A stretch of DNA of 12,479 nt from contig JAQVNT010000021.1 in the NCBI GenBank assembly GCA_028702975.1, positions 1-12,479 of the forward strand. Reading direction: 5' to 3'. This DNA is from Candidatus Delongbacteria bacterium. Its GTDB lineage: Bacteria > UBA4055. Positions 1 through 7,467 of this stretch are shown piece after piece; position 1 is the stretch's first letter, and each line of letters begins with the position of its first letter. The notes beneath the pieces were generated by a model. It ran no database searches and was not told the DNA's origin. It saw only the letters and a program-made list of their open reading frames with translations. The position numbers were made by a program, and so were the translations under genes.

Positions 1-322
1 CGAAAGCGACCGAAAGCCCTTTTTGTCCGGCGGCGAGATTGCGCCTGTAGAACGCGTTCGACTCTTCGGCGGTCGAGAATCCGGCGTACTGCCTGATCGT
101 CCACGGCTTTGTCGAACCCATGGTCGCAAAAGGCCCCCTGAGATAGGGAGTTACGCCTGCGTCATAGTCAAGGAATTCAAGGCCGTCCGCCTCGCTTTTT
201 GTGTAAAACGGTTTTACGGCAATAAGCTCCTGCGATTCAAAAGCTGGACCAACTGTTCTGCAGGCTCCGGTTGTGCTCTTCAGAGCCTCGTTATATTCTA
301 TTTTAGAAAAATCAGGTTTCAT
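1..322 (-). CDS. mutB: Methylmalonyl-CoA mutase large (catalytic) subunit, N-terminal part, cut by window edge
   Basis: Only the first 107 residues are present; the gene runs off the left edge. The product interconverts (R)-methylmalonyl-CoA and succinyl-CoA in the cytoplasm with adenosylcobalamin, as a heterodimer with MutA. The visible part carries the near-invariant family block: LRGPFATM (residues 61-68), PWTIRQYAGFSTAEESNAFY (73-92) and RRNLAAGQKGLSVAF (93-107). Y79, in RQYAGFST, corresponds to the substrate-contacting tyrosine of the Propionibacterium enzyme (family knowledge). The ATG start is preceded by GGTGA about 5 nt upstream. It lies 21 nt after the mutA stop in the same direction, so the two are almost certainly co-transcribed. 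The cobalamin-binding C-terminus is outside the window. Confidence 0.95.
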   Translation of the reverse strand, partial: MKPDFSKIEYNEALKSTTGACRTVGPAFESQELIAVKPFYTKSEADGLEFLDYDAGVTPYLRGPFATMGSTKPWTIRQYAGFSTAEESNAFYRRNLAAGQKGLSVAF

Positions 323-343
323 TGTTTCACCTTTAATTAATTT

Positions 344-2281
344 TTACTCAGTAATACCGATCACAGACTGGATGTTCCTGATAGTTTCCAGCGAATCGGA
401 CTTAAGATGAATGAATTCGTCAACTCCCGCTTTTTTCAGATCGTCAATGATCTCTTTAGGATAGCCCGCGAGCACAACCACTTTTTTAGGGTCGGCTGCT
501 TTTATTTTTGAGGCTATTTCAGGAGCAACCGCAGGGTATTCCTCGTCGCTTGAGCAGATCACGATTATTTCCGCGCCCGATCTCAATGCTTCATCAGCAG
601 CTTCCGAAGCGTCTTTGAAACCGTTGTTGTCGATTATGTCGAACCCGCCTGCGGCAAGATAACCCATTGAGAACGATGCCCGGGCTTTCCTCATTGTAAG
701 ATTGCCTAAAGTTGCCAGAAATGCTGAAACAGGCTTGCCTTTCTTTTCGCTGAATTTCTCCGTGAGCTTTCTGAGAGCTTCGAATTCTTCAGAGATCCTG
801 TAGAGCCTGACCTTTTCTATCTTGACACCGCCTGACCTGTAAAGTTCACATCCGAAAATATCTAATTTCTGTTCAATACCTTTTTTAATTTCCGGGCAGA
901 CTGACTTTTCGCTGTAATTGGGAACGAAGTTGGTGCCTACAAGATTGTCTCTTCTCATGGAGAAATTCGATAACCTTTTCTTTTTAAGTTCGGCGAGCTC
1001 TTTCTGGATGTCTCCTTTTTTAAGCGACTCAAAGATTCCGCCTTCCGATTCGATCTTGTTGAAAAGTGCCCAAGCCTCTTTAGCTATCAGGTCTGTCGCT
1101 TTCTCAATAAAATAAGAGCCTTTTGCCGGATCAACGAACCTGTCGAATTTAGCCTCGTTTTTCAGAATAAGCTGGGTGTTCCTTGCGATCCTGCCGGCAA
1201 AAGAGTCGGATTCACCTATGCAGACATTGTAAGGCAGCACCGTCATTGAGCCGCAGCCTCCGACCGCCGCCGACATAGCCTCTGTAGTCGTCCTCAGCAT
1301 ATTCACATACGGATCATAAACTGTCTTGTTGAACAGACCGGTTACAGCGTGGATGTCAGGCGCGCAGTCTTTATCGCCGTAAGCCGAAGCTATGTTCGCC
1401 CAAAGCGTTCTTAAAGCTCTAAGTCCCGCGATCTCGAGAAGGTAATACTGCCCGACGCCGTAGGAAAGCCTTATATTCCTGTTAAAATCCGTGAAACTTT
1501 TGTTCCCGGCGAATTTTTCTTTGTAATAAACTGCCGTTGAAAGCATGTACGCGATCTTCTGAACTATAGTCGCTCCGGCATCGTGAAAATGAACTCCGGA
1601 AACTGTCATTCCTTTGAAATCTTTATATTCGGAGCATTTATTAAAAATATATTCAGCTTCTTCGAACCTTTTTTGTTCACCTTTTGCGAACTCTCCGTTC
1701 AGAGCAAGTTCCTTCAAAGGATCATTGTCTATCGAGCCTATAATCTCGCCGAGTTTAGGTTCTATCATTTCGAATATCTCTTTTGATGCGACTCCGGCCT
1801 CGATATTGATGCCTGCGCCGTCCAGAGATGCTGTAATTCCTGCCAGGTCATCTTTTGTGTTGATGACTGTACCTCTTGTATATTCAGGTCTGCATCCGCA
1901 CTTACACCCGCAGCCGGCTTTACCCGAAGCGAGTTCGCAGTTAAGTTTTAGATCAATGCACTCTGCTCCGCCTTTTACCGCATCGGCGACCGCTTTTTTT
2001 GCGTCACCCGGGTCTCTCTGCGAGATCTCCTGGCATACTGACCATTTGTTTTCTTCCGCTGCAGGTTTAGCGCTCCTCTGGTACGGGAACTCGCCCGGGC
2101 AGTCGTCAGGAATGACTATTCCTTCAAGGTCTGCGGCCTTGTAATAAGGCTCAAGGTCAAATCCCTCGTAGGTCTTCCACCATATTCTGTCGTATGTTTT
2201 TCCTTTGAGGTCCTTTAATACCTCCTCCATCCATTTTTCCTTCCCCTTTTCAGCGGAGAATTCTTCGAAAAATCTTTCCAA
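344..2281 (-). CDS. mutA: Methylmalonyl-CoA mutase small subunit
   Basis: 645 residues, close to the usual length of the non-catalytic small subunit. The N-terminus (FEEFSAEKGKEKWMEEVLKD, then IWWKTYEGFDLEPYY around residues 33-47) matches the opening of MutA and leads into the TIM-barrel domain (to about residue 480). The C-terminal B12-binding-like domain (about 519-645) lacks the DxHxxG histidine motif: the equivalent stretch reads LGNLTMRKARASF. This is expected for the subunit that does not hold cobalamin. The start is TTG, chosen because GGGAG sits 7 nt upstream and family members begin with this FEEF-like segment; the next in-frame Met (residue 18) would remove it. Odd: a cysteine-rich stretch, CGCKCGC at residues 124-130 plus C115, falls inside the early barrel. 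It is the first gene of the mutAB operon. Confidence 0.93.
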   Translation of the reverse strand: MERFFEEFSAEKGKEKWMEEVLKDLKGKTYDRIWWKTYEGFDLEPYYKAADLEGIVIPDDCPGEFPYQRSAKPAAEENKWSVCQEISQRDPGDAKKAVADAVKGGAECIDLKLNCELASGKAGCGCKCGCRPEYTRGTVINTKDDLAGITASLDGAGINIEAGVASKEIFEMIEPKLGEIIGSIDNDPLKELALNGEFAKGEQKRFEEAEYIFNKCSEYKDFKGMTVSGVHFHDAGATIVQKIAYMLSTAVYYKEKFAGNKSFTDFNRNIRLSYGVGQYYLLEIAGLRALRTLWANIASAYGDKDCAPDIHAVTGLFNKTVYDPYVNMLRTTTEAMSAAVGGCGSMTVLPYNVCIGESDSFAGRIARNTQLILKNEAKFDRFVDPAKGSYFIEKATDLIAKEAWALFNKIESEGGIFESLKKGDIQKELAELKKKRLSNFSMRRDNLVGTNFVPNYSEKSVCPEIKKGIEQKLDIFGCELYRSGGVKIEKVRLYRISEEFEALRKLTEKFSEKKGKPVSAFLATLGNLTMRKARASFSMGYLAAGGFDIIDNNGFKDASEAADEALRSGAEIIVICSSDEEYPAVAPEIASKIKAADPKKVVVLAGYPKEIIDDLKKAGVDEFIHLKSDSLETIRNIQSVIGITE

Positions 2282-2331
2282 TTTCAGGCTCCCTTTTAAT
2301 TAGAAATCATTAAGTTCTTTTAAAGGTATGT

Positions 2332-2360
2332 AATATAAGGTATTGCGCGTGAAAAATAAA
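2332..2360 (-). promoter_or_regulatory. Possible mutAB promoter
   Basis: On the minus strand a TATATT -10 box (2332-2337) is preceded at 17 bp by TTTATT (2355-2360), which is a poor -35 box. The predicted start near 2325 would leave a leader of about 43 nt before the mutA TTG. It lies between the anti-sigma stop and mutA. The -10 matches other promoters in this window, but the -35 is weak, so this is a tentative call. Confidence 0.3.
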
Positions 2361-2392
2361 CAGCTAAAGTTAATAAATATTTGCCGTGAAAA

Positions 2393-2938
2393 TTAAAGAG
2401 AACTCAGATAACTGTCGTAGGATTCAAGCTCCTCGAGAGTAAGAATGTCGTTTATCAGATCGCTTTCGGAATCGAAAATGCCTGTCTCATCGGAGACCCA
2501 TTTGTCATCGTCATAAAGCTCAGAATTATATGATATGAGTTCGTCGTATTCCGAGCCTATTACATAGCTGCTAGTGTAATTTGAGGCATTTTTTTCAGTC
2601 TGAACTTCAGCGAAAGATACGGGCTCAGGATCGATATCGAATATAAGGTAAGACATTATCAGTATGAAGAAAAATGAGGCTGCGACCGCATAGCGCATGA
2701 AATTTATACGGAATGAAGGTTTTCTGACAGGCAGCTTTGAAAGTATGGCGGAATTCAAACCGTCGGGAATATCGTAAATTTCTTCAGCGGTAAAAGCCAG
2801 AAGAGCTATTTCAGTCTCGAGATCTGACCTGCAGTCTGCACATTCTTCAATATGAGAAGTTAATTCAGCCCTGTCATTATCCTCGAGCTCGCCCGAAATG
2901 TATTCCGGCATCATATTTTTGTATTTTCCGCAGTTCAT
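2393..2938 (-). CDS. Membrane-anchored zinc-finger anti-sigma factor
   Basis: 181 residues. The N-terminal cytoplasmic domain has the anti-sigma zinc-finger signature: C3 and then H29-xxx-C33-xx-C36 (SHIEECADC), as in zf-HC2/ZAS proteins that bind and hold an ECF sigma factor. A single hydrophobic segment at about residues 83-100 (AVAASFFFILIMSYLIF) should span the inner membrane. The C-terminal part (about 101-181) would be periplasmic; it is strongly acidic and rich in Ser, Tyr, Asp and Glu, with no domain I recognise. The ATG is preceded by GGTGAG. It begins 13 nt after the stop of the upstream ECF sigma gene, the usual sigma/anti-sigma pairing. The signal it senses cannot be read from the sequence. 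Confidence 0.88.
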   Translation of the reverse strand: MNCGKYKNMMPEYISGELEDNDRAELTSHIEECADCRSDLETEIALLAFTAEEIYDIPDGLNSAILSKLPVRKPSFRINFMRYAVAASFFFILIMSYLIFDIDPEPVSFAEVQTEKNASNYTSSYVIGSEYDELISYNSELYDDDKWVSDETGIFDSESDLINDILTLEELESYDSYLSSL

Positions 2939-2951
2939 GATCTCACCGCCT

Positions 2952-3539
2952 TTATTTGATCCTGCTTTTAATTTTGTCCACTCCGTACCTGTATCTGCTC
3001 AGTATGCTGTTGATCGAAACGCTCTTCATTTCGGCGATCTCTTTAAAAGAGAGCCCTTTCGACCGGAGAAGTATCACATCCTTCTGTTCGTCCGGCAGGG
3101 TTTCGAGCGCTTCCTCCAGCCTTTCCATGTCCTCCCGTTTCTCGTTCTCGGTCTCCGGTCCGTCCTCGTCTGAAGAAATGTTCTCAATGAAATCAGATCC
3201 GTCTTCTTCGTCCCTTACGACCGGCCTGAAAAGGTTCTCGTTGTCCTTTTTCAAACCCCTCAGGTGATCGAAACAGGCATTTGTGGCAATGAAGAAAAGG
3301 TAGTTGGAGAATTTATTCTCATCGCGGTATCCGTTCAGATTCGACGCTATTTTAAGCCAAACGGTCTGATAAACGTCCGCCGCGTTCTCCACGCTCCCGA
3401 TCCTTCTTACTATGTAATTGAACAGTTTTTTATCGTAAAGAGCCATAAGGCGAGCGAAATACTTCTGATCTTTTGTTTCGACATACTTTTTAACAAGCTC
3501 CCTGTCATTCTCTTCCGCTATTTTTTTCACAGCGCCCAC
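2952..3539 (-). CDS. ECF-family RNA polymerase sigma factor (sigma-70 type)
   Basis: 195 residues, typical of ECF sigma factors. Region sigma-2 spans about residues 23-95 (FARLMALYDKKLFNYIVRRI, then DVYQTVWLKIASNL and FSNYLFFIATNACFDHLRG). Region sigma-4 spans about 136-192 (LEEALETLPDEQKDVILLRS, then LSFKEIAEMKSVSINSILSR), a helix-turn-helix that reads -35 boxes. The linker at 105-135 is unusually acidic. The start is taken as GTG with a GGCGGGA-like ribosome site about 8 nt upstream. No ATG exists upstream before an in-frame stop; a second GTG at codon 4 is the alternative. It directs polymerase to a stress or envelope regulon not identifiable here, and is held in check by the anti-sigma factor encoded immediately downstream. 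Confidence 0.92.
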   Translation of the reverse strand: MGAVKKIAEENDRELVKKYVETKDQKYFARLMALYDKKLFNYIVRRIGSVENAADVYQTVWLKIASNLNGYRDENKFSNYLFFIATNACFDHLRGLKKDNENLFRPVVRDEEDGSDFIENISSDEDGPETENEKREDMERLEEALETLPDEQKDVILLRSKGLSFKEIAEMKSVSINSILSRYRYGVDKIKSRIK

Positions 3540-3642
3540 AGTTATTTTCCCGCCGGTTATGTTAACGCCCGCTCTTCTGATTTTATTTCAATCTATCTAA
3601 AAAATTACGAAAAATAAAGAAAATTTATAATTAAATATTTTT

Positions 3643-3670
3643 TTGAAACCGGGAATTTAATACTTATATT
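3643..3670 (+). promoter_or_regulatory. Promoter of the pgk-tpi fusion gene
   Basis: TTGAAA (3643-3648), 16 bp, then TATATT (3665-3670): close to the housekeeping sigma-70 consensus. Transcription should start near 3677, giving a leader of about 38 nt before the ATG at 3715. A TATTAT two bases further on gives 18-bp spacing as an alternative -10. An AT-rich stretch just upstream (3595-3642) could act as an UP element. Confidence 0.6.
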
Positions 3671-3684
3671 ATCTGACCTGACAA
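3657..3684 (-). promoter_or_regulatory. Possible promoter of the sigma/anti-sigma operon
   Basis: On the minus strand TTGTCA (3679-3684) is followed at 16 bp by TATTAA (3657-3662). If used, it would give a leader of about 110 nt ahead of the sigma GTG, and it overlaps the pgk-tpi promoter face to face. I see no convincing ECF-type (GGAAC / CGTC-like) promoter that would indicate autoregulation. Low confidence. Confidence 0.25.
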
Positions 3685-3714
3685 TAAAAAAGATTGAAAT
3701 AAAGGGAGTTTTAC

Positions 3715-5691
3715 ATGAATACCTTAACGATCGATTCGCTTGAGCTTAAAGGTAAAAAAGTACTTGTAAGGTGCGATTTCAATGTTCCTTTGGACGATGA
3801 ATTAAAGATCAGGGACGACAAAAGGATCGTTGACGCTCTGCCTACGATAAAGAAGGTCATCAAAGAGGGCGGAAAGCTCATACTTATGTCGCACTTCGGA
3901 AGGCCGAAAGGCACAGTTGTTCCTGAAATGAGCCTTAAACCGGTCGCAGAAAGACTCGGTGAACTCATAAAGAAAAGAGTTTTACTGGCTCCCGACTGCA
4001 TAGGCGATGAGGTCAAAGAACTTGTGGACGGCATGAAGGACGGCGATGTAGTGCTTCTGGAGAACTTAAGGTTCCACGAAGAGGAGGAGGCAGGCGATGA
4101 GCAGTTCGCCGCAAAGCTCGCGGAGCTGGGTGAAATATATATTTCCGACGCGTTCGGGGTATGCCACAGGGCTCACGCTTCAGTATCGATCATCGCGAAA
4201 TATTTCAGCAAAGTGGCTTCCGGCTACCTTCTTAAAAAAGAAATAGACTACATAGGCGGCGCGATGAAGGATCCGAAGCGTCCTCTTGCGACTATCCTCG
4301 CCGGCAACAAGATATCGTCCAAGATAGATGTGATAATGAAGCTGATCGACATATCAGACAAAATATTCATCGGCGGCGGGATAGCGAACACGATGCTGAT
4401 GGCAAAAGGGATCGAAATCGGCAAGTCTTTGGTCGAAGCCGACAAGGTCGATGTGGCTAAAGAGATATTAAAAAAAGCTGAAAAAAAAGGTACGAAGATA
4501 CTGCTTCCTTTAGATATGCTCTGCGGAAAAGAATTCAAAAACGAGACCGAACTGAAATACTGCTATACCGACAAGCAGGAAAAAGACTGGATCGCGATGG
4601 GTATAGGACCGAAAACCGTTAAGAATTACAAGGACGAACTCGCTGACTGCAAAACTGTGATCTGGAACGGCCCGATGTCCGTTTTCGAATTCCCGAACTT
4701 TGCTAAAGAGACCTTCGAAATTGCGCAGATCATCGCCGGCTATACAAAAGACAACGGCCTTATTTCGATAATCGGCGGGGGAGACACTGCGGCGGCTGTG
4801 AAGACGGCAGGCCTTGACGGGCATTACTCGCACATCTCGACAGGCGGCGGCGCGGCTATGGAATACATGGAGGGAAAGAAACTTCCCGGAATTGCCTGCC
4901 TGACGCCCATGGGTTTTGACGGCAAAAGGAAATTCCTGATCGCCGGAAACTGGAAGATGAACAAGACGCCGCAGGAAGCGATCAGGTTCGCGAAGGAGCT
5001 AAAAAAGGTGATGCCGAACAACGATAATGTGGAGATAATGGCAGCGCCTGTATTCAACTCTGTCTGGCCCGTTTATCAGGAACTGAAGAAAACTCACATT
5101 GACATAGGCGCGCAGGATGTTTTCTGGGAAACCTCGGGCGCGTTCACGGGCGAGGTCTCCGCTAAGATGCTCAAGCTTACAGGAGCAAAATACTGTATTA
5201 TAGGGCACAGCGAAAGACGGCAATTCTTCCATGAGACGGACGATACGGTCAACAAGAAGATCAAGGCGGTCCTGAAAGAAAGAATGGTGCCGGTGATCTG
5301 CGTGGGCGAAAAGCTTGAGCAGAGAGAGGCCGGAATGGAGAACGCTATCGTGAAGGCGCAGCTGAAAGGCGCCCTGGCCGGGATCGAATTGAACGATCTT
5401 TTGAATATCGTGATCGCATATGAGCCTGTATGGGCCATCGGAACAGGAAAGACGGCCACGCCTGATCAGGCTCAGGAAATGCATGAGTATATAAGGGATA
5501 TATTGAAAGGGCTCTACGGAGAAGCTTTTTCAGGGTCCACAAGAATACTCTACGGCGGATCGCTTAATCCGGCTAACGCTAAAGAACTTTTAAGCATGAA
5601 GGATATAGATGGAGGTCTGATAGGAGGAGCATCTCTGAAGAAAGACGATTTTAAAGCGATCGTAGAAATTGCGTCCGAAATAGAAAAGTGA
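3715..5691 (+). CDS. pgk-tpiA: Phosphoglycerate kinase-triosephosphate isomerase fusion protein
   Basis: 658 residues in one uninterrupted frame encoding two cytoplasmic glycolytic enzymes. Residues 1-397 are a full phosphoglycerate kinase: DFNVPLD (21-27), SHFGRPKG (59-66), ENLRFHEEEE (116-125), RAHAS (152-156), WNGPMSVFE (317-325) and GGGDTAAA (354-361). Residues 404-658 are a full triosephosphate isomerase: GNWKMN with catalytic K414, IGHSERR with H498, AYEPVWAIGTGK with catalytic E570, and IGGASLK (636-642). The linker (LTPMGFDGKRK) is only a few residues. Its Met (4909-4911) has no ribosome site nearby, so separate isomerase synthesis looks unlikely. AAGGGAG lies 6 nt before the ATG. Thermotoga is the known precedent for this fusion. 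The usual kinase GGAKVSDK motif reads AGNKISSK here. No gap gene is adjacent. Confidence 0.97.
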   Translation: MNTLTIDSLELKGKKVLVRCDFNVPLDDELKIRDDKRIVDALPTIKKVIKEGGKLILMSHFGRPKGTVVPEMSLKPVAERLGELIKKRVLLAPDCIGDEVKELVDGMKDGDVVLLENLRFHEEEEAGDEQFAAKLAELGEIYISDAFGVCHRAHASVSIIAKYFSKVASGYLLKKEIDYIGGAMKDPKRPLATILAGNKISSKIDVIMKLIDISDKIFIGGGIANTMLMAKGIEIGKSLVEADKVDVAKEILKKAEKKGTKILLPLDMLCGKEFKNETELKYCYTDKQEKDWIAMGIGPKTVKNYKDELADCKTVIWNGPMSVFEFPNFAKETFEIAQIIAGYTKDNGLISIIGGGDTAAAVKTAGLDGHYSHISTGGGAAMEYMEGKKLPGIACLTPMGFDGKRKFLIAGNWKMNKTPQEAIRFAKELKKVMPNNDNVEIMAAPVFNSVWPVYQELKKTHIDIGAQDVFWETSGAFTGEVSAKMLKLTGAKYCIIGHSERRQFFHETDDTVNKKIKAVLKERMVPVICVGEKLEQREAGMENAIVKAQLKGALAGIELNDLLNIVIAYEPVWAIGTGKTATPDQAQEMHEYIRDILKGLYGEAFSGSTRILYGGSLNPANAKELLSMKDIDGGLIGGASLKKDDFKAIVEIASEIEK

Positions 5692-7467
5692 TCAGTTGAA
5701 CGACAGGTAGCTTTCGAGCCTGAATTTCACCTGTCTTTCGGACAGTCTGTAATTTTCGACCTCAAGGCCGGAGAAAATAAAGAAATTCTTTTTTCGGTAC
5801 TCCATACCTATTTTCGGGCCGTGTGAAATGTAAACCCTCGTGAGATCGTGCCTGTCAAAATTCTCCTGATCGAATTCGTAGCTGTCGATCTCATAGAAAA
5901 AATATTCTGACCTTAAGTTAATATACTTTAAGATATTGAAGTAAAAGGATGCCGAAGTGTAGTAATGATTCTTAAAATTTATCGGATTTTCTGTGAAATC
6001 TCCGTAATTGAAGTTCCCGAATTCCTCAAAAATGTATCTGGTCGATAATTTCGAGACGATCTTCTTCGAGATATTGTAGGATATTGTATCTGAAACCGAA
6101 TAATTCTTAATTACAAAACTGTTCGAATAGGTATCGTCGTAATCATATGATCTGTAATATGTTCTGAATTTCAAGTTTCCGGTAAGGTAAAGATTGTCGG
6201 AAATGTCATATCGGATATCGGTTATAGAATTCACCGCCCTGTCGGTATAATTGTTGATGCTTCTTGTGTAAGAAATGTTTACGAGCTTGTAATATTCCAG
6301 AGGAAATGACTGCGATAATGTCAAATTGCCCGACCTTGTATAAACAGCTTCGGGAGTGAAGGATAATTTAATGATATCCCTGTCCTCGAGGTTGGATGAT
6401 GTCAGAGATTTGTATTCGTGCTTGACAAACCGTCCGTATGCTTTGAAAATATAGTTTCTGTATCGGTAGTTGACGCCCGGGGATAATGCGATGTTGTAGT
6501 ATGAGAGAGATCTGTCTGCTTCATCGTAACCGACCGAAAACCTGTCGCTTCCGGTATCGAAATCGGCTTTCAGGTTCAACCCCAGGCTTTCCCGGTCGAA
6601 ATAGATCTCATCGGTGATCCTTAGATTTGAATTTGCGTTGAAGCCGATCTTGTCACCTTCTCTGAAAGAATCTCTGTTCCTGCTGAAGAAAGATACTTCT
6701 GTTTTGTTGCGTAAGTTTGCGGACGGGATATAGAATAGAGTGGAGAATACATCGTATTCGTATCTGCGGATCATGTAGGCGTCTGAACTGAGGTCGCTGA
6801 AATGGTACCTGTTGAAGTTACCTCTGCCGCCCGCTGAAAACTCAGCGGATCTGTCGCCGAATCTTCTGAAGTAGAAAACATCGCTGTTCGAACTGTAATT
6901 GTAACTGTCATCGGTGTCGTCGCCGCTGAAAGAGGAGTTGACGGAAATGTTAGATTCCGGATGTTTATTGCCGTAGGCTCCGTCAAGCATCAGAATACTG
7001 CCTGTTCTTTGCGCGACTTCATCGGTCTTTCCCAAATATCCGAAGGCCGCTCTCAGGGTAAGTCCGTTTTTCTCGTATCCTGTCATCGGAAGAATTCTGA
7101 TGTTGTTCTGAGTGGGTCTGGATATCGAGCTGTTGGCTATGTAGTCGTTAGAAAGAATTATTCCGTATTTCATAAAACCGTGCCTGACAGAAATATCCCC
7201 GTTGACTCCGATATCGCTTTTAGAATATTTCTCATAGTCCGTTCTGGTATTTACTCCGGTCAGATTGATGCTGCTTAGAGAATCGTTCTGACTGAAATTC
7301 AGCCTGGTGGACATTACATCGTAATTCCCGAAATCGGAATATTCAAAATAAACGCTGTCCCTTTCCGCTGCGGAGAACAGTAATGAACATGCGGTAAAAA
7401 AAAATATTGTTACGACCCGGTTCAAAGCGGTTTCTCTGTAATTTTTGCCGCGCTGAGCTGTCCGCAT
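5692..7467 (-). CDS. Predicted outer-membrane beta-barrel protein, unknown function
   Basis: 591 residues from ATG 7467. I do not recognise a family. The N-terminus has a signal peptide (basic region, then VVTIFFFTACSLLFSAA). The mature part is very rich in Tyr, Ser, Asn, Asp and Phe, with repeated amphipathic beta-strand patterns (for example LTLRAAFGYL, FSVGYD, IFKAYGRFV, YTSASFYFNIL, IGMEY) and almost no cysteine. It ends KFRLESYLSFN, an aromatic-rich final strand like those recognised by the BAM machinery, though the last residue is Asn. Start choice is open. ATG 7467 has GGGGAGG but 13 nt away, and overlaps rlmN by 46 nt. A TTG at 7425 overlaps the rlmN stop (TTGA) and would give a compact signal peptide starting MNRVVTIFFF, 577 residues in all. 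It is the last gene of the operon, and its stop codon abuts that of pgk-tpi. Confidence 0.75.
   Translation of the reverse strand: MRTAQRGKNYRETALNRVVTIFFFTACSLLFSAAERDSVYFEYSDFGNYDVMSTRLNFSQNDSLSSINLTGVNTRTDYEKYSKSDIGVNGDISVRHGFMKYGIILSNDYIANSSISRPTQNNIRILPMTGYEKNGLTLRAAFGYLGKTDEVAQRTGSILMLDGAYGNKHPESNISVNSSFSGDDTDDSYNYSSNSDVFYFRRFGDRSAEFSAGGRGNFNRYHFSDLSSDAYMIRRYEYDVFSTLFYIPSANLRNKTEVSFFSRNRDSFREGDKIGFNANSNLRITDEIYFDRESLGLNLKADFDTGSDRFSVGYDEADRSLSYYNIALSPGVNYRYRNYIFKAYGRFVKHEYKSLTSSNLEDRDIIKLSFTPEAVYTRSGNLTLSQSFPLEYYKLVNISYTRSINNYTDRAVNSITDIRYDISDNLYLTGNLKFRTYYRSYDYDDTYSNSFVIKNYSVSDTISYNISKKIVSKLSTRYIFEEFGNFNYGDFTENPINFKNHYYTSASFYFNILKYINLRSEYFFYEIDSYEFDQENFDRHDLTRVYISHGPKIGMEYRKKNFFIFSGLEVENYRLSERQVKFRLESYLSFN

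Larger units (their letters stand above)
3582..3703. repeat. Perfect 13-bp inverted repeat, arms 96 bp apart, in the divergent intergenic region
   Basis: The left arm at 3582-3594 (tttatttcaatct) is the exact reverse complement of the right arm at 3691-3703 (agattgaaataaa). As a result the same 13-nt word lies in the leader of both divergent transcripts: just before the Shine-Dalgarno of pgk-tpi, and 43-55 nt upstream of the sigma GTG. It could bind one regulator or be a shared leader element. In AT-rich DNA chance is possible, though a 13-mer match is unlikely in so short a region. Confidence 0.5.

Noticed and set aside
23..340. Plus-strand open frame at the left edge
   Set aside because: The opposite strand encodes the highly conserved N-terminus of the mutase large subunit. 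The plus-strand product resembles nothing.
3645..3676. GGGAATTT with a downstream ATCTGA as an ECF-type autoregulated promoter
   Set aside because: It points towards pgk-tpi rather than the sigma operon, the spacing is too short, and the boxes match the ECF pattern poorly; the TTGAAA/TATATT promoter explains the same bases better.
4867..4911. Internal translation start for a separate triosephosphate isomerase (GGAGGGAAAG then ATG at 4909)
   Set aside because: The purine-rich stretch is about 35 nt from the ATG, far beyond working distance, and it encodes conserved kinase residues.
5702..5745. Nested small hairpins (GACAGGT/ACCTGTC, and CTGTC-TTTCG-GACAG) just after pgk-tpi as a terminator
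   Set aside because: Stems are only 5-7 bp, one loop is 20 nt, no proper T-tract follows, and the sequence lies within the coding end of the barrel gene.
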